Shown here: piece after piece, positions 1 through 11,110 of the stretch
Layout: each line of letters opens with the position of its first letter
Numbering within the stretch: the first letter of the stretch is position 1
NCBI GenBank assembly: GCA_949825045.1
Contig: OX463813.1
Coordinates: 24,534,001 to 24,598,000, forward strand
Origin: Argyresthia goedartella
Taxonomy: Eukaryota; Arthropoda; Insecta; Lepidoptera; Argyresthiidae
DNA length: 64,000 bases
Direction of reading: 5' to 3'
Position numbers and translations under genes: made by a program
The notes under the pieces: model-generated
Databases searched by the model: none
Told to the model about the DNA's origin: nothing
The model's input: the letters and a program-made list of their open reading frames with translations, nothing else

Positions 1-2
1 TC

Positions 3-1238
3 ACCGAAATTAACATTAAAAAGGACCTGGTATCTATGTACCAGCTGCCGGGGTTCGAGATGTTCGCTGCATGCCGGGAGAACAGAAGAGGGGGTGGCAT
101 ATTGATGTATGTGCATGAGGACCACGTCTTCCAGCGGGAATCTACCTTCTTCACGTCGTGCGAGTCGCTGGCCGGCACTGTGCAGGTGCGCGGTGTGCGG
201 CTGTAATTGCTAGCAGTGTATCGACCGCCTACTTCTGTAAAAGCCCAGTCTAAAGTGCCAGTGTTTGTACGTGAGCTCGCAAGTGCAGTGAATTCGGTCC
301 CGCGTGACCGAGACCTTGTGATCATTGGTGACATAAACATAAATACGCTCATAAAACGACATACGGATACAGTGTTGTATGAAGACACATTAAGCGAGTG
401 TGGACTCTTAAACACTATATTTGGAGTGACCAGAGAAGAAATTAGGGACTCTCGATTAATTGTATCATGCTTAGATCATATTCTAGTACGACAAAATAAA
501 TTGTATAACTTTAAATCAAACATAGTTAGGTGTGGTACCTCCGACCATCATCTTGTATACATAGATTTATCTATAAACTCAATAAGACAACAAGTTTAAA
601 AGACAAAACTAATATTTGATAACTCTTCTATAAAACAAGATTTAAAAAATAAAGACTGGTCGGAACTACTACAATTTCAATGCCCCTTATTAATGTATGA
701 AAAAATATGTAAAATATTTGAAGTTGTATATAACGAAAACATAAAATCAATTAAAATTAGAAATAATAAATTGGATGCATGTCCGTGGCTAACTAAAGAT
801 ATAAGAAACTGTATTATTCATAAAGATAATCTGTATAAACAATAGAGAAGTTGTCCAAATGATATGGCCAAAAGATTAGAATATACGAGATACCGTAACA
901 AAACTTTTAAATTATTAAATAAGTCTAAAAACCTTCATAGGAAAGAATTATTAAAACAATGTAAGGGTAACAGTAAAAAAGTATGGGAACATATAAATAA
1001 TTGGTTAGGACGTAATAAGAAATCGTTAGATGAGGTTATTATGCAACATATGGGCACAAAATTGGATATACAGTCTATATGTGCTAACTTTGCCCACACC
1101 TTTGCTACGGAGGTTGTGCAATTGAAAGCAGAACATAATTGTAACACGAAGCTGTTGAATAGACAAAATTATAGTAAGACTGTAAATGCTTCCATGGGCT
1201 TCACTAGGGTTACCGCTTCTCAAGTAATAAAATCATAG
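3..1238 (+). pseudogene. LINE ORF2 N-terminal part: endonuclease and linker, broken
   Basis: The reading frame beginning at base 3 encodes an apurinic-type endonuclease segment: an RRGGG motif near base 90, AVYRPP near 218, IGDININT near 325 and SDHHLVYIDL near 543. The linker after it has a CPWLTKDIR motif near 780, typical of the endonuclease-RT junction. In-frame stops at 204-206, 597-599 and 843-845 interrupt it, and the frame closes at 1238. The endonuclease would nick genomic target DNA to prime reverse transcription. The true N-terminus is outside the window. Confidence 0.85.
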
Positions 1239-1255
1239 AACAACTTGATATCCAT

Positions 1256-2770
1256 ATGTCCCCTGGATTTGACCAACTAAGGCTATCTGATTTAAAAGAC
1301 ATAAAGACTGCTATTGGGCCATTAATTGCGAAAATGATAAACCTTTTTGTACAACAATGTAAGTATCCTGACCATCTGAAAATTTCAATAGTAAGACCAA
1401 TCTATAAAAGTGGTAGCCATAGTGAAACCACGAACTATCGGCCTATTGCGATCTTATCATGTATCAATAAAATAATTGAAAAAGCCTTAACTGGACAAAT
1501 CCATCGTTTCTTATCTAAGCATGACGTCATCGCACATTCCCAGTTTGGATTCCAAAAAGGGAAAAGCACGTCCTCACTGTTGTCTTATTTTGCTAATGAT
1601 ATAAATAATTATTTAAATAATAAACATCATGTCGGTGTTATCTTCATAGACTTCAGGAAGGCATTTGATACGCTAGATCATGATGTCCTTCTGAAGTCTA
1701 TGGAGACCTGTGGAATTCGGGGCAAACTGAACGCTTGGTTTAGAGAATATTTGTCTCAACGGAAACTAACAGTTAAAGTTAATAATTACACGGGAAGGTG
1801 CAAGGACGTCCGTTATGGTGTGGCAACCGGGTCAGTGAATGGTCCCGCCTGTTATATTATGAACGTTAATAGCATGCCTAATGTGATAAAACATTGTAAA
1901 ATATATATGTTTGCCGATGACACATGTCTTTTATATAGTCATAAGGATCAAAATGTAATTCAGCAATGCTTACAGGACGATTTTGACAACATAACTCGCT
2001 GGGCACATGATAATGGCATCATACTCAATGTAAAAAAGACAAATGTTATGTGTATTTCTTCTACCCAAAAAAAAAAGGACCCTAACACTAAAATAATAAT
2101 TAAAGGTCATAGCTATGATTGTCTCCACATGAATCATTTGAACTGTAAATGTCCCTCGATTACTCAAGTTTATGAATGTAAATACCTTGGCATTATTATA
2201 GATAGTAACTTTAACTTTAAAAAACATATTTGCTGTCTAACTGATAAATTAAGAATATTATTAAGGAAATTTAACCAATTAAAATATTTTGTACCCCGAT
2301 CAATCCTTTATTGTCTATAGTTTGCCTTGGAAGACTCGTTGATATCATATGGCATTGTTGTTTATGGCTCATCTTTTAAAACGTATATAAACAAAATAAA
2401 ACAACTTCAACTCCGCTTTCTAAAACTGTTAGTTGATAAACACATTAAAAATAAGTTTAGAGATAATTATGAAGGATATTTAAACATTGTAAGATATTAA
2501 CAGTAGATAAAAAATACCTTTTTGAAATAGCAAAAGAGGAGTATTGGTCAACTACATATAAAACACAATTCATAGGCAAGATAAAAACTAGGCAAGCAAT
2601 CAAGGCAAAGTTTTTTGTACCTAAAGTAAATAACAATTATGGGAAAAGAACAAAACAATATATAGTACCTATAATTTTCAATAGAATGAGTGATGTAACT
2701 TAAAGTGTCATACCATATAAATTTGTAAAGATGAAAAAGTTGCTTAAAAATCATTTCTTAGAACAATTGT
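1256..2770 (+). pseudogene. LINE ORF2 C-terminal part: reverse transcriptase, broken
   Basis: After a frame change between 1238 and 1256 the frame holds the RT: SPGFDQL at its start, NYRPIAILS, FGFQKGKST, the catalytic FIDFRKAFDTLDH near 1648 and FADDTCLLY near 1912. A stop at 2318-2320 is followed by more coding-like sequence in the same frame. A further shift near 2495 leads to a short basic C-terminal domain ending at a stop near 2770. Both catalytic aspartate blocks are readable, but no full product can be made. Confidence 0.9.
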
Positions 2771-2787
2771 AAACTGTAATAACTAAA

Positions 2788-2792
2788 CTTAC
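2788..2792. repeat. Target-site duplication, left copy (CTTAC)
   Basis: CTTAC sits directly outside the left LTR and recurs at 7412-7416 outside the right LTR, as expected for Gypsy-type integration with a 5-bp stagger. Confidence 0.85.
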
Positions 2793-2909
2793 TGATACGT
2801 AATAGAAACGACCAACTGCTTCAAGAACTCGTTTATTACTGGAGGCGCAACGTACACTGTGGTATGAGGTGGCTACCTAGTTATAGCTAGCTTATGTACA
2901 TACACTACA
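2793..2909 (-). repeat. Gypsy 3' LTR (117 bp)
   Basis: It starts TGATACGTAATAG and ends ACACTACA on the plus strand, and matches 7295-7411 at every base by eye. In element orientation this is the 3' LTR. Confidence 0.93.
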
Positions 2910-2922
2910 CTCCTCCAACATC
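2910..2922 (-). promoter_or_regulatory. Polypurine tract of the Gypsy element
   Basis: On the minus strand GTTGGAGGAG abuts the 3' LTR. This is the usual place and composition for the purine-rich primer of plus-strand DNA synthesis. Confidence 0.6.
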
Positions 2923-2977
2923 AATTTGGAACCCTGGTAACAATACAAACGAAACATTAATAAACACTAAAACTTAA

Positions 2978-5900
2978 TTAGTACACTAAACTTATTTTTT
3001 TATAATTAATGCGCTTAGTTCGTGGTCTTAAACCATGACGCTGCGCATGATTAGGCACTTGACCATGCACATTTTCAGACGGCCCGTCACCCCGCTGCTG
3101 CGCCGGCGCACCTGCAGTAGCAGCGGCCAGCGGCGGCGACGGTGGGGGGGGCGCGTCATGTGCGCCAACGCGAGCCTCACTCCCCTCCCCCGCTATACTT
3201 CGCTGCGGCGGGTCACCGCAACCATCGTTGGAAACATCACGGTCACCTGATTCGCATACGCACTCTTCAAATACATCATTATCCGTTACCTGATCATCTT
3301 GATCAGGGTGTGATGTTTCCAAGGATGATCTTACAATACCCGCTTGACTCGATAAAGACACGTCACGTTGAGCAGTAGGCCACCCTAAAGGTTGGGAGGG
3401 AGACGACGATATCGCTGGTGCCGCTGATGGCGCCGTGACCGCTGGTTCATGATAGATTCTCAGCTGGTCTATATGCCTACGACATATACCTAGGTGCTCC
3501 ACTTCTACTGAATACATCCTATTTCCTAATTTAGCTAATATTTTACCTACTGACCAAATAGGTTTTCGCGAGACATAACAACGTACCCAAACTTTCTGAT
3601 TGGTTTGGAATTGACGGCGACATTTTTCTACTGATACTGATACCTCATTAGTTTCGTCCAACCTACCTATGTCTATATCTACACTACTCGGCGGTAATAT
3701 CAGATCTAGTTTACTTCGCAACTCACGACCGAACATCAAACTGGCTGGTGACTCACCAGTAGAACAATGCGCGCTGTTGCGGTACTCGAATAAACAACTC
3801 GACAATCTCTCATTTATCTGTGCTAATGTAACATTTGCATTATCTAACAAGATGCATTTTAACATCTTTTTACAATTTTTAACAGAATTCTCGGCCTGTC
3901 CGTTGCTACATGGGTGATAGATTGGCGATGTTACATGTTTTATGCCGTTCATTTTGCAAAATTGCAAAAACTCATCGTTGGATATTTTAGGGTCATTGTC
4001 AGATACGATAACGCGAGGCAATCCAAAAGTACAAAATAGGTATTTTAACTTTTGTATAAGAGATTTAGTAGTTAAATCACTGCACATGTGTATACACTCT
4101 ATCCATTTAGTATAACTATCGACTAGAACGAGATAGACGCGTTGGGCAAGTTGCATATAATCGATGTGTACGCGCTCCCACGGCGCGCGCGCCGGCGGCC
4201 AGGGCGCGTCGGGTGCTCGCGGGGGCGCGGCTCGCAGCGCACTGCAGCTGCTGCAGCCAAGCACTGCAAGCGAGATCGCCGCGTCGATGCCGGGCCACCA
4301 CATCTTGCTTCGCGCCAGACTTTTAGTCTTTACTACGCCCAAATGTGCCTTATGCAATTCTCTTATCATTCTGTCTCTAAATACGTGCGGTATAATAATT
4401 CTATGGCCGCGCAGAAGACAACCCTTTTCTATCTCTAAATCACTTTGGCATTTAAAATACGGCATTATTTCTTTGCAATTGATTTTGCGTGGCCATCCAT
4501 TACGCATGTATTTAATGACTGTTTGCAGTACTCTGTCACACGAAGTTGCCTCTTTTATATCAACAAACGATACCGGCATCATCTCATCACTCATGAAATT
4601 CAAATATGTACCGCCTTCGAAACTATCTGGCTCCGTAGTATTACTTACAGCCGCTCTCGAGAAATAATCAGCTACTACATTATTTTCACCAGTTAAATAT
4701 TTTATTTCATAATTATAAGCGGATAGGAAAATAGCATATCTCTGTAGACGTGAGGCTGCCATTACAGAAACTCCGCTCTTTTTTCCAAAAATGGCCAACA
4801 GAGGTCTATGGTCGGTTTGGAGTACGAATGGTACTTCCCGGCCGTATAAGTATTGGTGGAAATGTTTCACACCAAAAATGATAGCCGCGGCCTCCTTGTG
4901 AATTTGGCTATAATTTCTTTCGCTAGCAGAGAGAGTCCTCGATGCGAAGGCGAGGGGTTGTTCACGGCCCTCGTCTCCCTGCGCCAGCACGGCGCCCAAC
5001 CCGCTGGGGCTCGCGTCCACGGTGAGCACGAGGCGCGCACCAGGCTCGAAGTGTGCCAGCACCCGCTCTCCCGCCAGCTCGCGCTTGACCACATTATATG
5101 CCCGCTCATGCACTTCACTCCAGCTCCAGCCGACATCCTTGCGAAGAAGATCGTGCAATGGGCTTAGAATTGAAGATGCATTCGGTATAAAATGTCGGTA
5201 ATAATTTATCATCCCCAGAAAACGTTTCACCTCGAGCACGTTTGTGGGGCGTGGGGCATCGATAATAGCTTCTACCTTTTTTGGACATGTTTTGATCCCG
5301 TTTTGGTCAATGACGTACCCTAAATATGTTACGCTTGGCTTGAAAAATTCACATTTTTCTTTCTGTAATTTTAAACCAGCGTCATTAAGCCTGCCTAAAA
5401 CTTCACGTAGCCTGAGAAAATGCTGTTCTTTGGTTGGTGCTGTTACTGCTACGTCATCAAGCCAACAACTAACACCTTCTATGCCTGCCAGTAACGATTC
5501 CATTGTTCTTTGGAATATAGCCGGCGCATTTGCCAACCCGTACACAAGGCGCGTATATTTGAAAAGCCCGCGCGAGGTATTGATGGTGGTGAGATCCTGT
5601 GACTCATCGCTTAGGACAAATTGATTGTAGGCGTTACTAAGGTCTATCTTTGTGTATCTTTCACCCCCGCCAATTCTCGCGAAGACTTCCTCAATTCGCG
5701 GCATCGGATATTTATCTATATGCATATCTTTGTTTAATGTTACCGAGTAATCACCTGCTATTTTTACCTGGCCATTTTCTTTTAATACCGGTACTATGGG
5801 CGTCGCATATTCAGAAATATTAACTGGCACTAATATACCTAAACCCGTTAACCGTTCAATCTCCCTCTCAACCTTGTCTTTGAGCGCGAACGGCACAGTT

Positions 5901-7243
5901 CGTGGTTTAAAGAACCTCGGCTTAGTATTTTCTTTTAACCTCAATGTAACTGTACATTTATTAAATGTTCCTAACCCATCCTTCCATAGATCAGCGAACT
6001 CGGTCATCAATTTTTGTATTTCGGCTTCATAATAATCTAAAACTAACTTGTTGTTTCTAACTAATGTAAATTCAATACCAAATTTTGACATAAAATCCCG
6101 CCCCAGGAGTGGCGGCCCGCCATTTTGAATAACATAAAATCTGATTGACTTAGTTTCATTTTGATATTTTACATTTACATTAAAACAGCCAAGCGGTGTT
6201 ATTTTATGACCGTTATAAACACACATTTTGATGGCACATTTTTGTAATGTTTCATTAGGGAAATTGTTGCAATAGTATTTTTGCGACATAACAGAAATAC
6301 CTGAGCCTGAATCCAACTCCATGCAACAACTACTACGATTTATATCTACATATACAGTGATAGGAGCGTAATTCTCATACCTCATGTTATATAAACTGCA
6401 TTCTTTGCAGTCCCCGGTACCTGGATCAGAACTACCCTCCTCGGCATCAATATTGTGAACACGAATTTTGCACATTCGCTTTAGATGACCTTTAACACGG
6501 CACTTTTCACAGCGATAATTGCGATATCGGCACTTTTCACTGGTGTGATTTTTCATACCACACACGGAACAACGGGAATTATCGCCATTTTCGCGCTGGT
6601 CACTTCTCCCGGCGCCGGCGGTGACAATTGCGCGCGGGTAGGAGCCAGGTCCCGCGCGACGCTCGGCCTCGCCCGTCGCTCGGTATATTGGTTCCTGCTT
6701 GATCTCCACGCCCGCTGCACTGATAACCATCGCCTTGGCCTCCCTCGCACATTCAGCCTGTTCCGCAATCTCCAGGGCGTTTGCGAAAGTTAAATCCATT
6801 TTCTTCTCAAAAAGTTTATCTCGTACGGGCCCTGCACCCAGGCCAAGGACGAAACGATCCCGAAGGACCATTTCCAAGGCGGTGCCGAACTCGCAATAGC
6901 AAGCCAAGCCTCTCAGCCGCGCCGCCCAGTTTCCTAAGGTTTCGCCTGGATCTCTTGTTGCCCCGTAGAAATGAGCTCTTTGTACAAACGAACCCTGCTT
7001 GGGTTTGAAATGAGTATCGAGTGCTTGGACCAGCTCAGCGTACGTACTCGCGTCGACTTCCTTCGGGTACACGAGATTACGTAACAAGCGGTACGTCTCC
7101 TCAGATAGGTGTGTAATTAACACAGCACATTTATTATCGTCCACTATTTTGTTTAGCTTTATAAACTGCGACAGTCGACCCTTGAAGATCGACCATTCAC
7201 CGGATTTGTGATCGAAATTTGAGATATTTCCCAAAAACGACAT
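2978..7243 (-). CDS. gag-pol: Gypsy gag-pol polyprotein
   Basis: This 1421-residue polyprotein is in one frame and should supply all proteins for particle formation, reverse transcription and integration. In order: gag/capsid-like domain (about 1-200); two CX2CX4HX4C zinc knuckles (225-238 and 245-258) for RNA binding; aspartic protease with DSGSG (311-315); RT (about 440-645) with TKIDLSNAYNQF and WLDD as active-site blocks; RNase H with TVDAS (741-745); integrase with an N-terminal HHCC region (about 964-1000), a D-D-E core (VDSYTKW about 1042, SDND about 1082, QAENS about 1118) and a C-terminal domain. A proline/alanine-rich tail follows (1270-1400). The start ATG lies 51 bp inside the 5' LTR. 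No frameshift separates gag from pol and no env is present. It resembles the proteins often labelled K02A2.6-like; the exact clade is not settled. Confidence 0.95.
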   Translation of the reverse strand: MSFLGNISNFDHKSGEWSIFKGRLSQFIKLNKIVDDNKCAVLITHLSEETYRLLRNLVYPKEVDASTYAELVQALDTHFKPKQGSFVQRAHFYGATRDPGETLGNWAARLRGLACYCEFGTALEMVLRDRFVLGLGAGPVRDKLFEKKMDLTFANALEIAEQAECAREAKAMVISAAGVEIKQEPIYRATGEAERRAGPGSYPRAIVTAGAGRSDQRENGDNSRCSVCGMKNHTSEKCRYRNYRCEKCRVKGHLKRMCKIRVHNIDAEEGSSDPGTGDCKECSLYNMRYENYAPITVYVDINRSSCCMELDSGSGISVMSQKYYCNNFPNETLQKCAIKMCVYNGHKITPLGCFNVNVKYQNETKSIRFYVIQNGGPPLLGRDFMSKFGIEFTLVRNNKLVLDYYEAEIQKLMTEFADLWKDGLGTFNKCTVTLRLKENTKPRFFKPRTVPFALKDKVEREIERLTGLGILVPVNISEYATPIVPVLKENGQVKIAGDYSVTLNKDMHIDKYPMPRIEEVFARIGGGERYTKIDLSNAYNQFVLSDESQDLTTINTSRGLFKYTRLVYGLANAPAIFQRTMESLLAGIEGVSCWLDDVAVTAPTKEQHFLRLREVLGRLNDAGLKLQKEKCEFFKPSVTYLGYVIDQNGIKTCPKKVEAIIDAPRPTNVLEVKRFLGMINYYRHFIPNASSILSPLHDLLRKDVGWSWSEVHERAYNVVKRELAGERVLAHFEPGARLVLTVDASPSGLGAVLAQGDEGREQPLAFASRTLSASERNYSQIHKEAAAIIFGVKHFHQYLYGREVPFVLQTDHRPLLAIFGKKSGVSVMAASRLQRYAIFLSAYNYEIKYLTGENNVVADYFSRAAVSNTTEPDSFEGGTYLNFMSDEMMPVSFVDIKEATSCDRVLQTVIKYMRNGWPRKINCKEIMPYFKCQSDLEIEKGCLLRGHRIIIPHVFRDRMIRELHKAHLGVVKTKSLARSKMWWPGIDAAISLAVLGCSSCSALRAAPPRAPDAPWPPARAPWERVHIDYMQLAQRVYLVLVDSYTKWIECIHMCSDLTTKSLIQKLKYLFCTFGLPRVIVSDNDPKISNDEFLQFCKMNGIKHVTSPIYHPCSNGQAENSVKNCKKMLKCILLDNANVTLAQINERLSSCLFEYRNSAHCSTGESPASLMFGRELRSKLDLILPPSSVDIDIGRLDETNEVSVSVEKCRRQFQTNQKVWVRCYVSRKPIWSVGKILAKLGNRMYSVEVEHLGICRRHIDQLRIYHEPAVTAPSAAPAISSSPSQPLGWPTAQRDVSLSSQAGIVRSSLETSHPDQDDQVTDNDVFEECVCESGDRDVSNDGCGDPPQRSIAGEGSEARVGAHDAPPPPSPPLAAATAGAPAQQRGDGPSENVHGQVPNHAQRHGLRPRTKRINYKKISLVY

Positions 7244-7276
7244 TGTAAATTTTTGTTAACACGCGCGGGTAGTTTC

Positions 7277-7294
7277 ACAAACTCGTTCGCCAAA
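7277..7294 (-). promoter_or_regulatory. Primer-binding-site position of the Gypsy element
   Basis: Directly downstream of the 5' LTR the minus strand reads TTTGGCGAACGAGTTTG. The TGGCG start agrees with pairing to a tRNA ending CGCCA. I could not assign the tRNA. Confidence 0.45.
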
Positions 7295-7411
7295 TGATAC
7301 GTAATAGAAACGACCAACTGCTTCAAGAACTCGTTTATTACTGGAGGCGCAACGTACACTGTGGTATGAGGTGGCTACCTAGTTATAGCTAGCTTATGTA
7401 CATACACTACA
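7295..7411 (-). repeat. Gypsy 5' LTR (117 bp)
   Basis: Same 117 bases as 2793-2909. In element orientation this is the 5' LTR and should carry the promoter. I see no clear TATA box in it. Confidence 0.93.
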
Positions 7412-7416
7412 CTTAC
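7412..7416. repeat. Target-site duplication, right copy (CTTAC)
   Basis: CTTAC follows the right LTR directly and matches 2788-2792. Confidence 0.85.
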
Positions 7417-7548
7417 TAATGAATTAATTACTTACCTACCGTTAATTACCTTCTCTTTAGTACAATACCTGCTGTTTAGCGTTAATTTGTTTGTTGATTA
7501 GCTTTGTTTATTTTTATAAAGTGTAAGTGTGAACTAATCTCATCATTG

Positions 7549-8403
7549 TCATTTTGTAATTATTGGCTTTGGTATTGTTAGGTACTTGTAATTATCTATA
7601 AAAGAGTGTATACCTACCTCGAGAAATAGCAATGCTGTTTGGGGTGCTCTGTATAGTGTAGTTTTTAAGTTCTTATGAATAAAAGTTTTTTCAAACAAAC
7701 TTCTTATCACCGTGTTAATCACCCTACTCATATGAAGAAAGTAATATCTGTCCTTCATCAGTGCTAATATTTTATATCTGCCGTAGTGACCCATTTCTTC
7801 ATGTATGTGTAATATTAGTTCCTCCTGTAATGATTCCGGAATCACTAACAACCGTACGTTCCGCTTCGGCACGTGAAAATATAACGTATCACCTACTAGC
7901 TTGTAATTATCAAACCCTCTCGTTTTCGCATCTACCACTCCACGTCTGATACAACCGTTAATTCTATTTAACCGCTCATCTTCGCTTTGTAATCTCGCAA
8001 TGTCCCGTAAACTCGAAATAACACTTGCGGTATTCGATGCCTGAAACCAGAATATTTCCGGCTGAACATTTATACTGTCATTCATACCTCCATGACCCAC
8101 TATTTGCCTGCTTAGCGTGTCAGCAATTTGATTGTCAACCCCACGCACATACTCTATGTTGTAATCGAATTGCTCCAAAAACATAATCCACCTAGTTACG
8201 CGTGCCCCCAATAAAGTCCACGACTTAATGAACGTCAAACTCTTATGATCTGTTCTAATAACAATCTTTTCTCCTCGCAAATATATCTCAAATCGCTTTA
8301 AAGTGTATATGACCGCATACATTTCCTGTTCGCTTACAGACCATCTCGTTTGAGCTCCTCTAAATGCTTGCGAACAAAACCCTATAATTCGTTCCTGGCC
8401 CAA
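7549..8403 (-). pseudogene. Gypsy pol fragment: RNase H and truncated integrase
   Basis: The first 110 residues are the C-terminal half of a Gypsy RNase H (SEQEMYAVIYTLKRFEIYL, RTDHKSL, ADTLSRQ). A linker and the integrase zinc-binding start (HEEMGHYGRYK, about 205) follow. The expected CxxC pair and the D-D-E core are absent. About 70 unrelated residues follow from near 7730, so the element appears broken there by truncation or by another insertion. The RNase H would degrade RNA in the RNA-DNA hybrid if it were made. Confidence 0.8.
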
Positions 8404-8421
8404 ATCATCTAATTGATAAAC

Positions 8422-8803
8422 TTAACCCCCAATTCCTATAGCGCTGGCGTTGCATTGAACATAATACTTCTTTCCCGCCAATGGCTGACTCAATATTTTA
8501 CTTTCTGAGAATTGTTTTTTTATCTCGTCTAAAGCACTCTGCACGTGCGCACTCCAAACGAACTTGACTCCAGACCGTAATAAATTGTATAATGGTTGCG
8601 GTAGCGTTCCAAATTTTTTTATGAATCTCCGAAAGTAATTTATGAACCCCAAAAACGCCCTCAAATGCCTGACAGTTCTGGGTGATGGATATAATTTGAG
8701 TGTTTCGACCTTGTCCGGGTCCATCTGTTAATCTTGTGTAGACAAAATATGCCCCAATAACTTGACCCTTTTTTGTGCGAACTCGCATTTTTTTAGTTTG
8801 CAT
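8422..8803 (-). pseudogene. Gypsy pol fragment: RT connection, frameshifted
   Basis: Two overlapping frames (8422-8724 and 8498-8803) carry the RT-to-RNase H connection: VRHLRAFLGFINYFRRFI and the following KPLYNLL-like segment. The frame stops near 8422, just before the RNase H segment. Adjacent partial matches in different frames show small indels in one ancestral reading frame. Confidence 0.78.
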
Positions 8804-8876
8804 GTGAAGCCCGCGTCTTTCAATTTACTCAGAACCGTGACCACTTGAGACATATGCTGATCGATGTCACCCTCAG

Positions 8877-9770
8877 TTAAAATCGCCAAATCTCAACAAA
8901 ATTTAAACAATATGACCTAACCTCTGGCCCTAGGATTAAGTCTATCGCCCTCGAAAATGAACCCACACTGGTTTTCAACCCCTGAGGTAACACGTTGTAA
9001 ACATAACTTCTGCCTTGATATACAAAACCCGTGTATCGTTTAGATTCGTCTGATAATGGTATAGAAAAATACGCATCTTTAATATCGATGACCCCTTTGT
9101 AATTTATCCGGTGACCCGACTGCAATATCTCACTCCTTAAAGGTATAGTTTCAACTTCCTCAACCATTCCCGTGTTTAATTGTCGCGCATCGAGTAATAT
9201 CCGAACCTCCCCTGACTACTTTAGTGCACAAGTCAATGGACTGCTGAAATCCGTAGATTGCCTGCTAATAATACCTATCTGTTCCATTTCTTTCAATCGT
9301 TCTGTTACTTTATCGCGATACGCGAACGGTATGGGATAGCTTCGTTTTACGAAAGGCGTTTCATCTCTCATTTTAATCTCATGTATATATTTATTTGTCC
9401 GACCTACCCTATCGCTAAACAACTCTGCATGTTTATATAACACCGGCAATAACTTTGTTTTGTGTTCAACAGGTATTGATGAATTATTTACATATTCCTC
9501 TATCATATTTCTACTGGTATCTTGGTCCTGTACTTTCATTGTACAACAACAAGCTTCCTGATCAGGCCCCGTACCTAATGGCATTTCAAACATCCGCCCG
9601 GCGCTTCGTATAATTAGTCTCTTATTTCCCTCACACATTAAACTGGCTCGCGTCTGTTGTATAAAATCAAACCCTAAAATTAAATCTTTAGGCACCCTTG
9701 TTAATACTAGCATTGGAGTATCGATAACGCATTCACCTATTGTCAATGGTAACGTGACTAACTTATCCAC
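8877..9770 (-). pseudogene. Gypsy pol fragment: RT fingers and palm, broken
   Basis: The segment 9216-9770 holds the spacer after the protease and the RT entry region (YPIPFAYRDKVTERLKEMEQ). The segment 8877-9167 holds the palm start with KGVIDIKDAYFSIPLS and VLPQGLKTSVGSF. The second catalytic block expected after position 8910 is out of frame near 8885-8900, so the RT is inactive. An in-frame stop and a shift separate the pieces near 9170-9215. Confidence 0.8.
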
Positions 9771-10237
9771 CTTCTCTTTACTGACCCCAAAGCACCTGTG
9801 ATTCTCAAACTTGGGATCGGTATTTCCGTTGGTTTTCCCAATTGCCTGCTTACTTCATCATACACTCCCCGACTTATTACACTGACTTCGCTCCCCGAAT
9901 CAATCAAACTCCTTACAACAATATTTCCAATACACACATCTATCTCAGGTAATTTCAATGTACTACATAGATCGCGCCCACACTCAGTCGAATCGTCGTC
10001 TCTGAATATCGTATGTAAACGCCTGTCATTGCGGTCTCTACAATACAATCTCGATTTTTCATCTAAACATACGGCATATCCATGCGCTTTATGCGCTAGT
10101 AATTGAATAAATTCATTCACACCCACGTTCGAATCCAAATTACACAAATCATACAGTCTATGCTCTCTTTCAATTTGATCGGCTGTCCATCCAAAGCGTA
10201 ATAAATATCTGAGCGCGAACGACCCGCGCGAGTCCAC
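9758..10237 (-). pseudogene. Gypsy gag end and aspartic protease, frameshifted
   Basis: The N-terminal part is the end of gag with no intact zinc knuckle. The C-terminal part is a retropepsin-like segment with VVRSLIDSGSEVSVIS, whose DSG triad is the catalytic motif. The frame breaks near 9760 and continues in another frame in the next segment. Confidence 0.75.
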
Positions 10238-10238
10238 T

Positions 10239-10429
10239 AGTTTTTTTGAATTCTGATTTATCGCATTATTCCTGTCACTTGAACTTTGCCCTGCCTCTGT
10301 ATTACCTGAACTATCATTGCCCCTTTGGAACTCTATTGCCTTGAAACAGCCTGAGGCTGTCCACCTCTACCACGAAAATAACCGCGAGCGCGCGTCCCAA
10401 ATTCGTTTCGTGCCTTTCTTCCCGCGTTA
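10239..10429 (-). pseudogene. Gag C-terminal remnant beside the DNA insertion
   Basis: On the minus strand this stretch codes a basic RGYFRGRGGQP-like segment, as found at gag nucleocapsid ends. It joins the gag sequence on the far side of the 10432-12215 insertion once that element and one TA are set aside. No separate start or stop is expected here. Confidence 0.55.
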
Positions 10430-11110
10430 TACAGTCAATCTGGGTAACTTTCACCTACCTAACGTATATTTTTTAAGATTAATGCTTAAATTTTCAGGTA
10501 AGTCTAACCAGATTTTGTCGTCATAAGTGTTATCAAGTTACGTAGATGTAGTTATTAACTCACAGAATGCAATATTTTAATCTGATATGACTAAAAATGT
10601 CTAAAATATGTAATGCCAAAGTTACCAGGGTATTTGGGTAAGATTGACCACCCTCAGACCCAAGGTGATATTTTGCTGTTTTTATCGTTTTCTAGGTGTT
10701 TAGGTAACTTTAACCTTAGTTTTATTGAATCCATAGACCGAAGTCATCGACAATAGACTTTTATTTTCCCGAAAAGTAGTTCAGTGTTGACAGTACAAGT
10801 AAAAATAACCGACGTAAGGGAAACTAGCAACTTTATTAGGAATTAGGTTTTGGCTTAAAAAACTATTATAAATCAGTCTCGTATCTTATTAGAATTGTTA
10901 ATTAGTAACATGGCAAAGCTTAAAATATGTATTCTCTTAATTCTCTAATAACAAAGTATATAAAAATCAGACTTATGTATTATCGTTTTTATTGTATTAT
11001 TAAATACAAAAAACACTGTTTCCAGGACTCTTCATAGACTTCGATAGACTGATGATGAAAATTTAAGTTTTCCAGAAGGCTAATGAGGTCTGGAAATTGC
11101 TACGAAAAGC

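Larger units (their letters stand above)
1..2787 (+). mobile_element. Decayed non-LTR retrotransposon (LINE), 5' end outside window
   Basis: Endonuclease, linker, reverse transcriptase and C-terminal domain follow one another in the order expected of a LINE ORF2, but several stops and frame changes separate them, so this copy is dead. It already lies inside the endonuclease at base 1. Coding similarity ends about 2770. The downstream Gypsy element is inserted just after it, at the 5-bp target CTTAC. The RT style (FADDT, a GFQKGKST-like segment) suggests a Jockey/CR1-type clade; the clade is inference. Confidence 0.9.
2793..7411 (-). mobile_element. Apparently complete Gypsy LTR retrotransposon
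   Basis: The 4.6-kb element has two 117-bp LTRs that I read as identical, TG...CA termini, a 5-bp target duplication and one uninterrupted gag-pol frame of 1421 codons. There is no envelope-like ORF. Identical LTRs and an open frame imply recent insertion, because LTRs are identical when integration occurs and diverge afterwards. The LTRs are very short for the group. Confidence 0.95.

Noticed and set aside
3035..6899. Plus-strand open frames opposite the Gypsy polyprotein
   Set aside because: They are antisense shadows of one intact 1421-codon frame and contain no domains.
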